A stretch of DNA of 64,000 nucleotides from Thalassia testudinum (Eukaryota > Streptophyta > Magnoliopsida > Alismatales > Hydrocharitaceae): assembly GCA_037157565.1 (NCBI GenBank), contig JAZHRO010000073.1, forward strand, positions 96,140,001 through 96,204,000. Reading direction: 5' to 3'. A program made the position numbers and the translations under genes. The notes beneath the pieces were generated by a model. That model did not search any database. It worked only from the letters and a program-made list of their open reading frames with translations, and was not told the origin of the DNA. Of the stretch, positions 1-11,030 are shown piece after piece. How positions within the stretch are numbered: the stretch's first letter is position 1; each line of letters opens with the position of its first letter.

Positions 1-486
1 GCGGGTGGGTGGTGAGGGTAGGTGGAGTGCAGGCTGGTAGGGTGTTTGCGGGGGAGGACACGTAGTGAACAGTGCAAGCACGGTTGCACAGTTTCTTCCC
101 CCTCTCCAATCCCCTCCGCCTCTCCTCTATATTTCTTCTCTTCCTCCTCCCAGGGGATTTTCAAAATCCTTTTTCTAATTTTGGTCGGCGGCGGTTTGCA
201 TTTGTTGAGGGATGTGTTGAGGGTGGCCGGAGGATGAGGAAGAGATGGAGTCGGTTGTTCGAAAGGGGAATTTACCCTCCCCTCCTTGTTCTTTCCCAAT
301 ATTATTCCTACAACATAAAAACATAAAATCATTACATATTAAGTTATAGAATGCTATAAAATAGTTGTAAACTTAAATAATGATGCATGCAAACATTCTA
401 TAACATAATGTAGTTATTAACAAACTTAAAAGGTAAGATTAAAGTTAACTTAGGCGTAATAATAGTCCATTAAAATGGACTCATCA
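1..486 (-). repeat. 5' part of an RE-2-family LTR
   Basis: This stretch matches the right-hand part of the RE-2 LTRs (compare 16,100-16,568 and 25,700-26,154). It shares the block around GGGATTTTCAAA, the ATTACATATTAAGTTATAGA block and the terminal TTAAAATGGACTCATCA. It ends at 486 with the typical ...CTCATCA LTR tip and then passes directly into RE-A internal sequence, so an RE-2-type element or solo LTR was inserted there. The rest lies outside the window. Short ORFs here (22-326) are LTR noise. Confidence 0.85.
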
Positions 487-530
487 ATATCATTCACCCC
501 ATAAGATTTTCCCAAGTCCAAAAATCATTG

Positions 531-1753
531 CTAACTCTTGATTGACTTGGGTACAATGACCTCCAAATCAAAATCAATCTCTTTGGGGTGTGGTTGAGGA
601 ATGGGGCTATTATTTGAATCTTCTAGTAAATGAGGATTCGAATCCTCCAAGTTAGCCCTGATCGAATCCAAATCTTGAATAATTGGGCTATCAACTAGTT
701 TGTCAGATTCCTCAAGCCCACTTGTCTCACTAAAATCCTCTTTCTTAAGTTCAAGTGAGACTTCACCGCAAGATTCTTCACCCTCAGAGTCGAAGAATCC
801 ATGATCCTCATTTATATATGTCTCAAAATCATATGTCATTTCATGGTCCGTGGAGACAAATTTTTCCTTGCTCCCTGGGTCAGGGATCTCAGGTGAATCA
901 ATCAGTTTATTGTCACTAGGTTGCTCTAGCCCAACCTGGTCATCCCCGGTTTCAGAAAATGTATCCCCTCCAGCAGGCTCCTGAGTGGGTTCTGACATTG
1001 GCTCTCCTGAAGGGGGTTCATCTTGAGAATCATCCCAAGATTTGACTAGGGCAACCACAAATTTCATCCTCAACCATGACAATTTCCCAAGAAGAAACTC
1101 ACCCAGGTCCCTATCACTGACACTTTAGACCAAATTCAATAAAGAACTATGAAGTTCATCAATCAGTTTGATCATTGGCTTTAGTGCTTCAGTGCATGGT
1201 GTTGGCTGAGCTTCTAATGATTGTATAGTGTTCCGCAAATTAGCCAACACCCTATCCTGGATATGGTTCACTTGAACCAACTAGTTCGGTTCAGGTTTGT
1301 GTGGTTTTGGGTTAAATCTAGGGGAGTTAAGATGTCAAGGTTCTCGGGTTCCTCCCTGATAGTAGGTTGTGTCAAGTTGTTCAAAGAATGGTGATGACCT
1401 ATTTCCAATGGAATACTGGAGAGGGTAGGTGCTATAATCATTATATCCTTCCTAATTGTAGATCGGGTTGGTTTGGTGATCAAAGGATGAAAATCTATAA
1501 TCATTGTAGCTCTGGGAAGGATAACAATCATAATCAAGTTGTCTAGGGTTATGCCCTGAACATTGAGGTCCGGATTCATATCCCCAATTAAAATCATCCT
1601 AGCTAGTGCATGGGTAATTACAAGTCAAGTTAGAAGAGTAATCATCTTGGGAATGATAAGTGGTGGTAGGCGGGTAGGATGTGAAATGTGTGCAGGACGT
1701 GGAAGGGTACATGGTGAAGTAAGGAGGGAAATTAGAAGAGAAAGAAGGAGCCC
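531..1753 (-). pseudogene. acidic Tyr/Ser/Pro-rich ORF of RE-A, unknown function
   Basis: A single minus-strand frame runs from about 1,753 down to a stop at 531, interrupted by five in-frame stops. The N-terminal part is rich in Tyr, Ser, Asn and Pro (for example FPPYFTMYPSTS and SQSYNDYRFSSFDHQ). The open C-terminal 183 residues (1,082-531) are strongly acidic, with many Asp/Glu, and twice carry a KL(V/I)DSP motif. RE-E has a similar ORF at 57,211-58,900: a Tyr-rich start, an acidic tail and KLVESP. I do not recognise the family and see no zinc knuckle, protease or RT motif. The frame meets a pyrimidine-rich TTGTATTGTAG just upstream that could be a 3' splice site, but this is weak. It may be a divergent gag or a non-autonomous element's own protein. 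Confidence 0.6.
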
Positions 1754-2956
1754 TACAATACAAAAATACAAGCCTATCCTTAGGTTGGGTAGCCTAAAGG
1801 TCTACAGACTCTCAGAATCCATCCTAAGATTATAGACAATTTACTCTACTTATGTACAAGCAATCCAACTAGTTAGAAGGAACTGAGGAGAAGGTTCTTC
1901 CTTTGGCTTGCTCCTTCAGTTCCTAGTGTACCCCCCAGCCGTGGTCGTTTGACGCTACTTCCCTAGATAGACATCAGATTGACTAGTATAAGCAGGTTAA
2001 TCATGAATAATCTCAATCTGGATCCCGACGGGCGAACCAGTCCTTAGGGCCAACATATAATCAATTTTAGTTAGGCTTGAGACAATGTTGCTTCAGGAAT
2101 GTGATGGGCCCTTTAGATGGGTTGTGCCCTTAATGATCAGTTTAAAATGTGTGTGCGTGCATAACCAAGGTTTGCAAACAAGGTTATTTGATGATGTGTC
2201 TTTTAGGGTTCAACCTTGTTTAGTAGCTTTTAGGGTTTAATCTTTAGGTATTTTCAATCAAGGTTCAGTAGAACACTCCAAGTTTTGAAAGTACTGGTGT
2301 AGATATATTCCTTTAAAAATCATAAATAAAATGTGGAGTGCCTGGTTCAGTCCTAAAAATCAACCCTAAGTGGCAAGCTACTTAATGAATCGCTTTTATC
2401 TTAAGTGGTGCAACTCAAATAGTTCAATCAATTAGCCTATTGCACCACATAGTTAAGGAACACAGAAATGTTTGACCTATTCAAATTTCTACTCACTTAT
2501 TTGTGTGCTAAATTACATGTACCGGGCCCACAGGTTAGAGCTCGATTAAGTGGTAGAATCGATGTGATTATGCACCTTAGTGTGAGAAGTTGTGGGTGTT
2601 AAGGTGTGTCTCTTTCAGAAAATCTCACAATTAGATAACACTTTTTTTATTTATATTTTTTTTTCTATGTGGATGGCAAGGTGAGTGGAGGTGGCAAAAC
2701 AAAAAACCAAATCTATCCTAGGGTTTATAAAAAGAACCTAAGTTGATTTGGGTTTGAGTTATTTGGTTATGAAATGAAAACTAAGGTGGGGGTGGTGTGG
2801 GGGACACTTACAAAACACTCTACCTACACTTTAATCCGGTCTACCGCACATAGATCTCCATGTTAGGGTACCTGCAAGACAATAGATCAAAGACAAGTAG
2901 GGTTAGTGCTTTGTAAATGGAAAGAAATGCAATAAACAATAAAGTAAATTCCATTG
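1754..2956 (-). other. RE-A leader (5' untranslated region)
   Basis: No coding sequence is supported here. Near the ORF end, 1,943-1,957 reads on the minus strand TAGCGTCAAACGACC. This matches the leader of RE-E (56,918-56,934) and partly that of RE-D (52,131-52,150). A T-rich tract lies at 2,641-2,665. The rest is AT-rich sequence with no recognised function. Confidence 0.6.
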
Positions 2957-2977
2957 CCTCCCTGGCAACGGTGACAA
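2957..2977 (-). other. RE-A primer binding site
   Basis: Read on the minus strand this is TTGTCACCGTTGCCAGGGAG plus one base, two bases inside the LTR edge at 2,980. It is one member of the series TGGCACCGTTGCCGAGGA (RE-2) and TGGCATCATTGCCAGGGA (RE-E). Primer sites of the form TGGCGCCGTTGCCGGGGA in Athila-type elements are attributed, from memory, to tRNA-Asp. Confidence 0.75.
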
Positions 2978-3667
2978 AATGGTCAGGCATGTTTCGCATG
3001 TTAGAAATCAAGGTTATAAGTAACCCGTTGTCGTAGTTGCAAAACACGTCGATCAGATAAAATTTATATCGAAACTCCAAGGGAGTCCTGGGTTGAACAC
3101 AAGGAGGTGACGTTTACTTCAGTTGAAAATCATGCTTCGATTCATTTCTTTTTGGTATTTTAGGGTTTTGTTATTTTTTTGTATTTTTGTAAGAAAACAA
3201 GCAAATGAATCACAAGATGGAGATGTGGAACAAATATGATATATTACTTCCAATGTCAATTACAATAAACTATGAAAGCATAGAATGAGAGGGGGGTGAG
3301 AGGAAATCTCTAGAATCGGCTCTTCGGTGAGACGAGAACACCTGGCGGAGGCTTGGACCAAGAATGGACAAAGGTGAGATGTAGGAGGACGTCGGGTAGA
3401 GGAAAGCTTCGGCATGGCTCTGGAATGGAGGTGAGAAGACAGAGGTGATCTATTACCAGAATGGAGGTGGGAGGATAGCTTCAAGGTGACCTATGAATGG
3501 GGATGGGAAGTTGGAGGAATATTTGGTGGAGCAGAGGTTCGCTACACTAATAGGCACCTTGAGAGCTTGAGAACAAGCTCTAATGGAGCATTGGTAGGCT
3601 TGCTAGAGCTTGGGAGTAGGTGGGAGTAGAGTAGGTAGAGATGGCTTGGAAGGGAGTGGGTGTAGGT

Positions 3668-3676
3668 CCTTTTATA
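3668..3676 (-). promoter_or_regulatory. TATA box of RE-A LTR
   Basis: The minus strand reads CACTATAAAAGGACC, a good TATA box placed mid-LTR with the R/U5 region towards 2,980. The equivalent place in RE-C (about 39,011-39,020) reads TATAGAAAGG, which is weaker. Confidence 0.6.
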
Positions 3677-4091
3677 GTGGATGAGAAGAGGCAAAAATAT
3701 GTATGGGACCATTAGTGACATCCAAGCCATCTCTGGAAGCATTGCTGTAGGCAGCATATGCCCGCTCATGCCCACAGCTAGCTTTGCTAGTGAGCGAAGA
3801 ATTAGCTACTGCTGTAAGTCCAGCTCATGCGTTGCCGTAGGTACAGCTTATGCATAGCTGGCGTTGCGCTGTACGCATGAGCACCTGCATGCACGGGTGC
3901 GGTAGCGCGTGCGTGCACTGGGTGGCCTAGGCTACACCACGTGGCAAAGTCTAGGCCGTCCACCTTCTTCTTGCTGTAGGGGCTGCTACAGAGGTCGGAT
4001 TGAGTCGATTTTCACGCCAGTAAGTTGCAATCGTCGACCCGAATCCATCCACACGGTCGGATTTGTGATTTGAAGCTCCAAGTTATGTCTC

Positions 4092-4096
4092 CTAGT
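4092..4096. repeat. target-site duplication of RE-1 (left copy, CTAGT)
   Basis: CTAGT lies directly before the RE-1 LTR tip at 4,097 and is repeated at 27,050-27,054 directly after the other tip. Removing RE-1 and one copy joins RE-A LTR sequence into a stretch that aligns without a break to RE-C LTR at about 39,740-39,900. Confidence 0.95.
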
Positions 4097-5730
4097 TGAT
4101 CAAGAGAATTTCGCTTGATTAAGAAGATAATAGAATGATATGTGATTGTAATTTATCTAGCGGAAATCTCTCAATCAAAGATTAAAATATATATCAATTT
4201 AATCCACAAAAAGGATGTCGTATCTGTAGGGAGGAATAGATCCAATAAATTCACGAGTAGAGAGTCATAATGTTCGCAGACACCTTCGCGAAATTAATTT
4301 AATGAATATTCTACTCTAAATGGAACTTGCAATTTCATGAGAAGTTATGAACTATTTATGTAAATTTTACATCAGAAATCAAGCTCCCAAAAGTGTGTAG
4401 ATGATGCGTGTGTAGTGGCATATCATGTAATTTTGAATTGCATGCAAATCTGAATTAAATTTCAATGTTAAATGATGCATATAACATGAGTTAAGCCAAT
4501 TCACAAAATTGTAAGTGCACCCATGCAATTTCACCTGATTAAATAATCTAAATATTAAACTGACAATTGCAAGAAATGTACATTTTAATTCCTTCAAAAA
4601 TAGAGGAAACTTCCTCTCTCTTCGCCACACGTTGGAGGAGGCGTCACTATTGGTTTGCTCGGGAGGAGGATTTCCACTAGAGGAGAGGATCTCGTAGACG
4701 ATGACGGTGAGGCGGGAGATGGCTGGTGGTGGCCTGCCGAACAGCAGATGGCGGCGGAGTGGAGCGGTAGGGACTGTAGCCACCTCGGGTGGTTACTGCG
4801 CGTGGAGGTACTTTGCGCGCATAAGGGCATGGTTGCACACGAGCGCTGTTGCGTGCGAGAACGGCTGTGCGTGGCGCAGTTGCGTGCGAGCGTGGCCAGC
4901 AAGGGTTGGCTGTGTGCAGAGGTGCTGTGGTTGGTTCTTTTGGTTGTGTGCAAGCGGGTTGAAGTAGAGGAAAAAGAAGACAGAGAGGCCGTGGCAGGCA
5001 GGCATCTGCATGCAGGTGTCTTGTGCGGCTGGCATGACTGGCGAGGGTTGCACGAGGGCTGGAGATGCGTAGAGAGGAGATTGTGCTACTACGAGCGTGT
5101 GAGGGGGTGCGTGGCATGAGTGCTGCTGGCAGGGTTGGAGGAGCTGGCACTAGGCTGCTCTATTGCTGTAGCACTTGGAGAGGCGTGCTAGCCTTGAGGG
5201 AGCGCATGCACAGTTTGCGGTGAGAGGATGCATGCACACGCTAAGAGGTTGTGCATGGTGGTGTTGCTGTGCGAGGAGCGGCTGCCTTGCGCACGGTCTG
5301 GCTACGATGAGAGGGGTGAGAGGGCTATAGTGTAGGCTCTCCTTCATGGTGTATGTAGGGTCCACAGTGGTGCGGTTCCCGATCCCCGCATCCAAGGAAG
5401 TCCCGTAGCTCTTATCCCTCGCTAGATCCACAACCTCTACCTCGTCCTTCGCATGCGCAACGGCTGGATTTGAATGCCGGCGGAGGGAACGACGGTGGGA
5501 GGTGGATAATTATGGCCATGTCCTTCAAATACTAATTCTGTCCACCCACCTATTACACTTTTATTTTCTGCATGCACATAACAAATAAGAATGTATGTAT
5601 TAGAATACAACGCAGATACAAAAATATTCATAAGCTAAGGTTAATTACTTAGCTTAGGTCATTAAACTATAAGGAAATGTATTCCATATGTACTTAAGCC
5701 AAATAAATGTCCAATAAATTGGTCTTATCA
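4097..5730 (-). repeat. RE-1 3' LTR
   Basis: This matches the right LTR along its length: the block around GAGAATTTCGCTTGATTAAG occurs at 4,103 and 14,007, and the AATAAATTGG...CTTATCA ends agree. It is 1,634 bp, against about 1,686 bp for the reassembled 5' LTR, and visibly diverged, so the insertion is not recent. The interior around 4,700-5,450 is GC-rich and throws up long ORFs on both strands that are not genes. Confidence 0.93.
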
Positions 5731-5741
5731 AATGCCCCCAA
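5731..5741 (-). other. RE-1 3' polypurine tract
   Basis: The minus strand reads TTGGGGGCATT directly against the 3' LTR. Upstream of it (5,750-5,769) lies a stem-loop with arms resembling TTTTGCT and AGCAAA, present in the same place in RE-2, RE-C, RE-E and RE-F. Confidence 0.75.
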
Positions 5742-7370
5742 GCCTAAAGTTTGCTAGACCCGAGCAAAAGTGAAAATAATGGAAGTAACCAAGAGAATTC
5801 TTCTTTCTTTATTCCACAAATTTAGAGATCCAAACAATTGTGAAGTGATAATAATAGTAGCCTACGTACCGAATTCAAGTGAAAAGCCAACGCACATTTG
5901 AAGTTTGCACTTAACCCTCGATAAATTCTATTGGGATAGGCAACTACTTCCCTCAGGGATAAAGCAGAAGATAATCTATAGTTTGACCCTGGCTTTTTCT
6001 TTTTGGCTTACGTAGGAGAGGCAGAGTCAAATGGATTTGTACTTGGTGGCTCACACTCATCTGGTACTACCTGTAGTGTAGTACTGCAGACTCTAACTCT
6101 CCAAACTATCAAATGAGTCAACCCAAAGAGAAGCTAAACAACTATGCTCTCTTGATGTTCCGTTGTGCTCACTCTTTTCTTTGTTTTCTTTTCGAGATCA
6201 CGAATCTTGCCAGATTTGGTAAATGTACTCACTATTTGGTGGCCTCACATGGCATTCACACTTCAACTAAAGTCCTAATAACTCTACAAGTATGTTAGAG
6301 TCCTCAGCTAGTATTTGGGCGATCAGAAATACTGAAAGGTAGGTATGGGTCATATTTGGTGGATCGCGATGGGTGTTTTGGTTGCCTCAGAAACATTATC
6401 ACGACGATAAACTATAAACTTGGACTCTTTTCTTTTTCTTTTCTCTCTCTCTTTTCTTCCCTTTTTTTTAAGTATAATTGTTTCTTTTCTCTTTTTTTCC
6501 TTTATAAATCAACATAACATGATGCAAACTTTTATTTATGAGGCATTATTAGGTATGATGGTGGTCAAGAGGATTTTATGTGGCTTATTTGGTGGAAGTG
6601 CCTACTCTCGGCACCTGGAAGGAATGAATAGGACAAGTGTATTTCTGATGTTTGACACTATTACCCTCCTTCAGCCGAGGACTCTATTAAGGATGGTCAT
6701 AACCATCCACCATAGTCATAGCTTTATTAAGACTTAACCTCTATGTATCTACCTTATATGGTGACTCTCAGGAATTCACACAATGCACACAGGGACAGAG
6801 AGAGAAAACTATGCCTAAGTCTGAGGTATCATCATCTAACTATCCAAAACTTAAGAGTCCTTGCACTAGACTTAGCGCACTAGTAAACTCTCTACTTTCT
6901 TCTCACAAATATGAGGTGGATTTACTAGAAGAAAGTATGCCAGACTCCCTGTTAACTGTCCAAGGGTTCAGTAGACTAAAAATGCTTATTGGTTTTCTGC
7001 AAAGATCTATTACCCAGTCTCCGTGCAAGTGAAGTAAATGTACTGGATTCTAAATTTAAGAAACAATTGAAGAAGGAAAATCTTTAATGACACCTCCATG
7101 ACAAAGATGTTTTGCTAAGGACTAACCAATTTAGCTCAAGAAAATAAAAGTTTTCTTTTCATAAATTATTCTAAATGTCTGCAAATATTCATAAATGCTA
7201 TAAACATTCTCAGGTTATACCCCCCCATGCCTAAGATTGACAATGTCCTCATTGGAAAAATGCAAACAAAGAAGAATATCACCTGAGAAGGAGAGTGGGA
7301 GGTGCTAAGGCTCCTCAAGCCGAAGTGCGTCCAAAACCTAGACATTTGAAAGAGTAATATAAGGTTTAAG
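5742..7370 (-). other. RE-1 untranslated 3' region
   Basis: About 1.6 kb between the pol stop and the polypurine tract, with no ORF that is conserved in RE-2. It is conserved as DNA with RE-2 (16,580-18,206) and, more distantly, RE-E (59,440-60,915). Marks are GGCATGGGGGGGTATAACC after pol (7,217-7,255, minus strand) and a long A/G tract on the sense strand (6,421-6,507). In other Athila elements an env-like gene occupies this place; I see none. Confidence 0.75.
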
Positions 7371-8639
7371 TCACTGGCCATTTACCTTAAAGCTTGCACC
7401 AAAAGTAGGGTTTCGAATTTCTACAGCTCCATGAGGGAAAGTATTGATAACAATGTATGGCCCATCCCAGTAGGACTTGAGCTTTCCTAGAAATAATTTA
7501 AGTCTAGAATTGAAAAGCCAGACCCACTAGTTGGGCTCAAAAGTCTTTCTAATGATGTGCTTATCATGGAAGACCTTTGTACATTGCTTGTAAGCTTGAG
7601 AAGTTTCATAGGCTTCATTACAAAGCTCCTTAAGCTCACTTAACTCTAACATACGTGCCTTTCCCACTTTATGCAGGTTCAAATTAACATTTTTAATAGC
7701 CCAATAGGCTTTATGTTGGATTTCAACAGGAAGATGGCATACCTTTTTGTAGATAAGAAGGAAAGGAGACATGCCCATGGGAGCCTTATACGCAGTTCTG
7801 TAGGCCCAAAAACATCATTTAGTTTTTAAGACCAATCCTTACGATAGGGCTTGACAATTTGTTCTAAAATTCGCTTAATCTCCCTATTAGACACTTCAAC
7901 TTGTCCACTCATTTGGGGATGCTAAGGTGTGGCTATCATGTGGTTGAGTCCCAAATTTTGAAGTAGTCTTGTGAAGTGTACATTCTTGAAGTGAGGTCCT
8001 CCATCATTTATGATCGTCCTTGGGCACCCGTACCGAGAAATGACATTGGCCTTAACAAAGTCCAAGACCACAGAATGGTCATTGGTTCGCGTGGGTATGG
8101 CTTCTATCCATTTCGATACATAGTCCACAGCCACAAGGATGTACTCATATCTGAAGGACACAGGAATGGGACCCATGAAAGTCGATTCCCCAAATATCAA
8201 AGATCTCAACAGGGAGGATCGGTTGCTGGGGCATCTCATCCCTTTTTCCAATGGTTCCCATCAACTGGCAACATAGACATGCGCCCACATGTGTATGTGC
8301 ATCTCGGAATAATGTGGGCCACCAGAAGCTAGACTGAAGAACCTTTTGGGCAACCATTTTCCCACTAAAATGTCCCCCACAAAGGAGATCATGGCAGAAA
8401 CTCGGAATACTTCCTTGTTCTTCATCAGGGATGCAATGGTCAGGGCCTACTCTAAAAAGCTCGGGTTCCTCCCAGTGATAAAATTTAGCATTAGCAAGAA
8501 ACCAGTCTCACTTCTGCTTGTCCCAAGTACTGGGGGTAATGCCCGTGACCAGATAGTTCACTATGTTAGCGAACCAAGGAGTTTTAGCCTCCACGGCCAT
8601 CAGAGATTCATCAAGGAACGTCTCTTGAATACCGCCAGC
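7371..8639 (-). pseudogene. RE-1 integrase (degenerate)
   Basis: C-terminal part of the polyprotein. It inserts element cDNA into chromosomal DNA. Visible are the second half of the H2C2 zinc finger ([11 protein letters not shown] and a CLCC pair near 8,260), the core beginning IWGIDF, the second catalytic Asp in INDGGPHF, and [15 protein letters not shown] with the catalytic Glu. The C-terminal part holds [19 protein letters not shown] sequence with C replaced in part. It is broken by a frameshift after the first catalytic Asp near 8,230, a stop before HPQ (about 7,926) and further slips after 7,900. The last in-frame residues end at 7,371, the same place as the RE-2 stop. Confidence 0.9.
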
Positions 8640-10329
8640 AGGGTTTGATGCCTCAATAGGGATCCTAGACAGATGATCTGCTACCACATTCTCAACTCCT
8701 TTCTTATCTTTATTTTCCAGGTCAAACTCCTGGAGTAGTAGAATCCAATGAATTAGGCAAGGTTTGGTATCCTTTTTAGCAAGAAGATGCTTTAAGGCAG
8801 AATGATCAGTGAACACCACAACCTTGGATCCCAAAAGATATGACCAAAACTTTTCAAAAGCAAATACTACAGCAAGAAGTTCCTTTTCAGTGAGCATGTA
8901 GTTTTGCTGAGGATTCGTAAGGGTCTTGCTGCCATAATGCAGCACATGAGGTTTGCAATCAACCCTTTGACCTAAGACCGCTCCCACTGCAAAATCAGAA
9001 GCATTGCACATTAGCTCAAATGGGAGGGTCCAATCTGGTGCTTGGAGAATCGATGCGGTAATAAGGGATTTCTTTAAGACTTGGAAAGCCTTACCACATC
9101 TATCATCAAAATCGAAGGATACACCCATCACTAACAGGTCGCAGAGTGGCTTAGATTTTTTATTGAAATCTCTAATGAAGCGCCTATAAAATGCAGCATG
9201 GCCAAGGAAAGATCTAACTTGACGAACATTGGTGGGCAATGGAAGCCTAGAGATGGAATCAATTTTTGCAGTGTCAACCACTAATCATCTCTCGGAAACT
9301 ATATTCCCTAACACAATGCCCTACTGGACCATAAAGTGGATTTTCTCCCAGCTAAGCACCAGCTTTGCCTCTTCACAATGGGTTAAGACTTTATCAAGGT
9401 GCAAAAGGCAAAGGTCAAACGACGAGCCATAAATGGAGAAGTCATCCATGAAAATTTCAACAAACTCATCGATCATATCAGAAAAGATAGCCATCATACA
9501 ACGTTGGAAAGTGGCAGGAGCATTACATAACCCGAACAGCATTTGGCGGAATGCAAATGTGCCATACAGACTCGTGAAGGTGGTATGCTCCTGATCGTCA
9601 GGAAAAACGGCTATCTGATTATACCCAAAGTACCCGTCAAGAAAACAGAAGTACTTGTTCCCCGCTAGTCGTTCCAAAATCTAATCGATAAACGGTAAGG
9701 GGAAATGGTCTTTTTGGGTAGCCATGTTCAAATGGCGGTAATCAATGCAGACCCTCCAACCAGTTGAGGGTCTAGTGGTCACCAACTCTCCTTGGTCATT
9801 GTCTTCCACAGTGATTACTGCATTTTTGGGTACAACATGAATAGGACTGACACATTTACTATCTAAAATGGGATTGATAATCCCTGCATCTAGCCATTTC
9901 AGAATCTCATTTTTAATAACCTCCCGCATATTGGGGTTAAGCCTTCTCTGCATGTCTCGAAAAGGTTTCACGGACTCGTTCGTGTATATATGATGCATGC
10001 AAAGGGAGAGATCAACACCCTTAATATCAGTAATTGACCAAGCAATTGCTTCCTTGTGCCTTTGTAAATGCTCAAGCAGAGCTCCCTCCTACGATTCAGA
10101 TAATGCAGACGAGATAATAACGGGGAGCGTGTCATTAGGGCCAAGGAAAGCATATTTCAATGTGCTCGGGAGGGGTTTCAACTCCAACTCAGGAGCCTTT
10201 TGGATTGAGGGCTTAAGTTGAGATGTCCCCACCTCAGGTAGTGGATCTACCTTCACGATCCAGGGTGGGGACAGAGGCTTTGTGTGTATCCCCAGCAACT
10301 CTTCTAATTTAGGTATTTCCCTTTCAATT
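8640..10329 (-). pseudogene. RE-1 reverse transcriptase and RNase H (degenerate)
   Basis: Copies element RNA into DNA and degrades the RNA template. From the N-terminus: a linker with LKPLPSTLKYAFLG, then RT motifs GWRVCIDYRHLN, FCFLDGYFGYNQI, the catalytic FMDD box (9,441-9,452) followed by FSIYGSSFD, then the RNase H part with [23 protein letters not shown] and [19 protein letters not shown] after the catalytic box is typical of Athila. One frame carries nearly all of it, interrupted by stops after FPLPFID (about 9,680), HFMVQ (about 9,320) and VSER. The catalytic residues are intact but the chain is not. Confidence 0.93.
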
Positions 10330-11030
10330 TCTTTAATAATCAGAGGATGGTCCTTAGATATGACCTTTCAGAGGGGATCTCTACATAGGAGTACTGGAGT
10401 AGTCTCTTCAATTATTTCATCAATGACCTCAATCTGAGAACAATCTTCAAATCCAGATTGCTTATAAGTATCAAAAACATTCAATCGGATCTTCTTGTTC
10501 CCAAAGCCTATTTTAAGTGCCCCTAATCTACAATTGATAGGGGCATTGGCTGTGGCCAAGAAGGGGCATCCCAAAATAATGGACGATTTTGTGAGCTTAC
10601 TAGATAGGTCAGTATCTAGCACCAGAAAGTCAACAGGGAAGAAGTCCTCCACTCTCACAAGGACATCATTCAGCAATCCCCGTGGTGTCTTAAGTGATCT
10701 ATCTACGACCTGGAGGATGACTGGACTAGGATTTAACTTGCCTCCTCCCAAAAGGTCGTAGACAGAGCTCGGCAAAATGTTCACCCTTGCACGCAGATCA
10801 AGCAGAGCCTCGTCAATGTGCTGGTTACCTATAACCACTGAAACATATGGGGACCCTGGGTCTTTCATTTTGGGGGGTTTTCCATGTTGGAAAACCGAGC
10901 TAACATGGTCATGTAGGATGACCTTGGTTTGGACCTATTTCTTAGATCGATGCTTTTGGGTGCACAAGTCCTTCAGAAACATGGCATAGGAAGGGATCTG
11001 TTTGATAGCTTCCAACAAAGGCAAGTTGAT
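10330..11030 (-). pseudogene. RE-1 retropepsin-type protease with altered active site
   Basis: Aspartic protease region that would cut the gag-pol polyprotein, following directly on gag in the same frame. It starts near MKDPGSPYVSVVIG (10,868). The expected DLGA active-site loop reads DLRA (10,788-10,799), a Gly to Arg change next to the catalytic Asp. The flap-side motif is ILGCPFLATANA, where RE-2 has LGRPFLATANA. Stops lie upstream near 10,935 and downstream at 10,368. The altered loop makes activity unlikely. Confidence 0.88.

Larger units (their letters stand above)
487..2979 (-). mobile_element. RE-A internal region (non-autonomous Athila-like element, partial)
   Basis: Internal part of a minus-strand LTR element, lying between its right (5') LTR, which starts at 2,980, and an inserted LTR ending at 486. 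It holds a primer binding site next to the LTR, a leader of about 1.2 kb and one degenerate acidic ORF. No gag, protease, RT or integrase similarity is visible. Its LTR is related to those of RE-C and RE-E, and its ORF to that of RE-E. I infer a non-autonomous derivative; the remainder, including the other LTR, is left of the window. Confidence 0.75.
2980..4096 (-). repeat. RE-A right (5') LTR, segment 1 of 3
   Basis: The LTR starts at 2,980 beside the primer site and is cut at 4,096 by RE-1. It resumes at 27,055-27,313 and 30,008-30,052, giving about 1.42 kb in total. It aligns with the RE-C LTR (38,393-40,101): both have GTTGAACACAAGGAGG/GTCAAACACAAGGAGG near the start, and both have the CATCCACACGGTCGG-type block just before the RE-1 junction (compare 39,740). 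The short ORFs at 3,260-3,775 are antisense noise. Confidence 0.8.

Noticed and set aside
1268..1597. 109-codon minus-strand ORF in RE-A
   Set aside because: It is an alternative frame of the Tyr/Ser-rich ORF. The real frame is the one that continues into the acidic tail ending at 531.
4594..5150. Overlapping ORFs of 119-157 codons on both strands in the RE-1 3' LTR
   Set aside because: Same GC-rich LTR effect. No conservation of frame with the other LTR (26,138-26,537).
5742..7370. env-like gene between pol and the 3' LTR of RE-1
   Set aside because: No long ORF, signal peptide or membrane segment is conserved with RE-2. The region is conserved as non-coding DNA.
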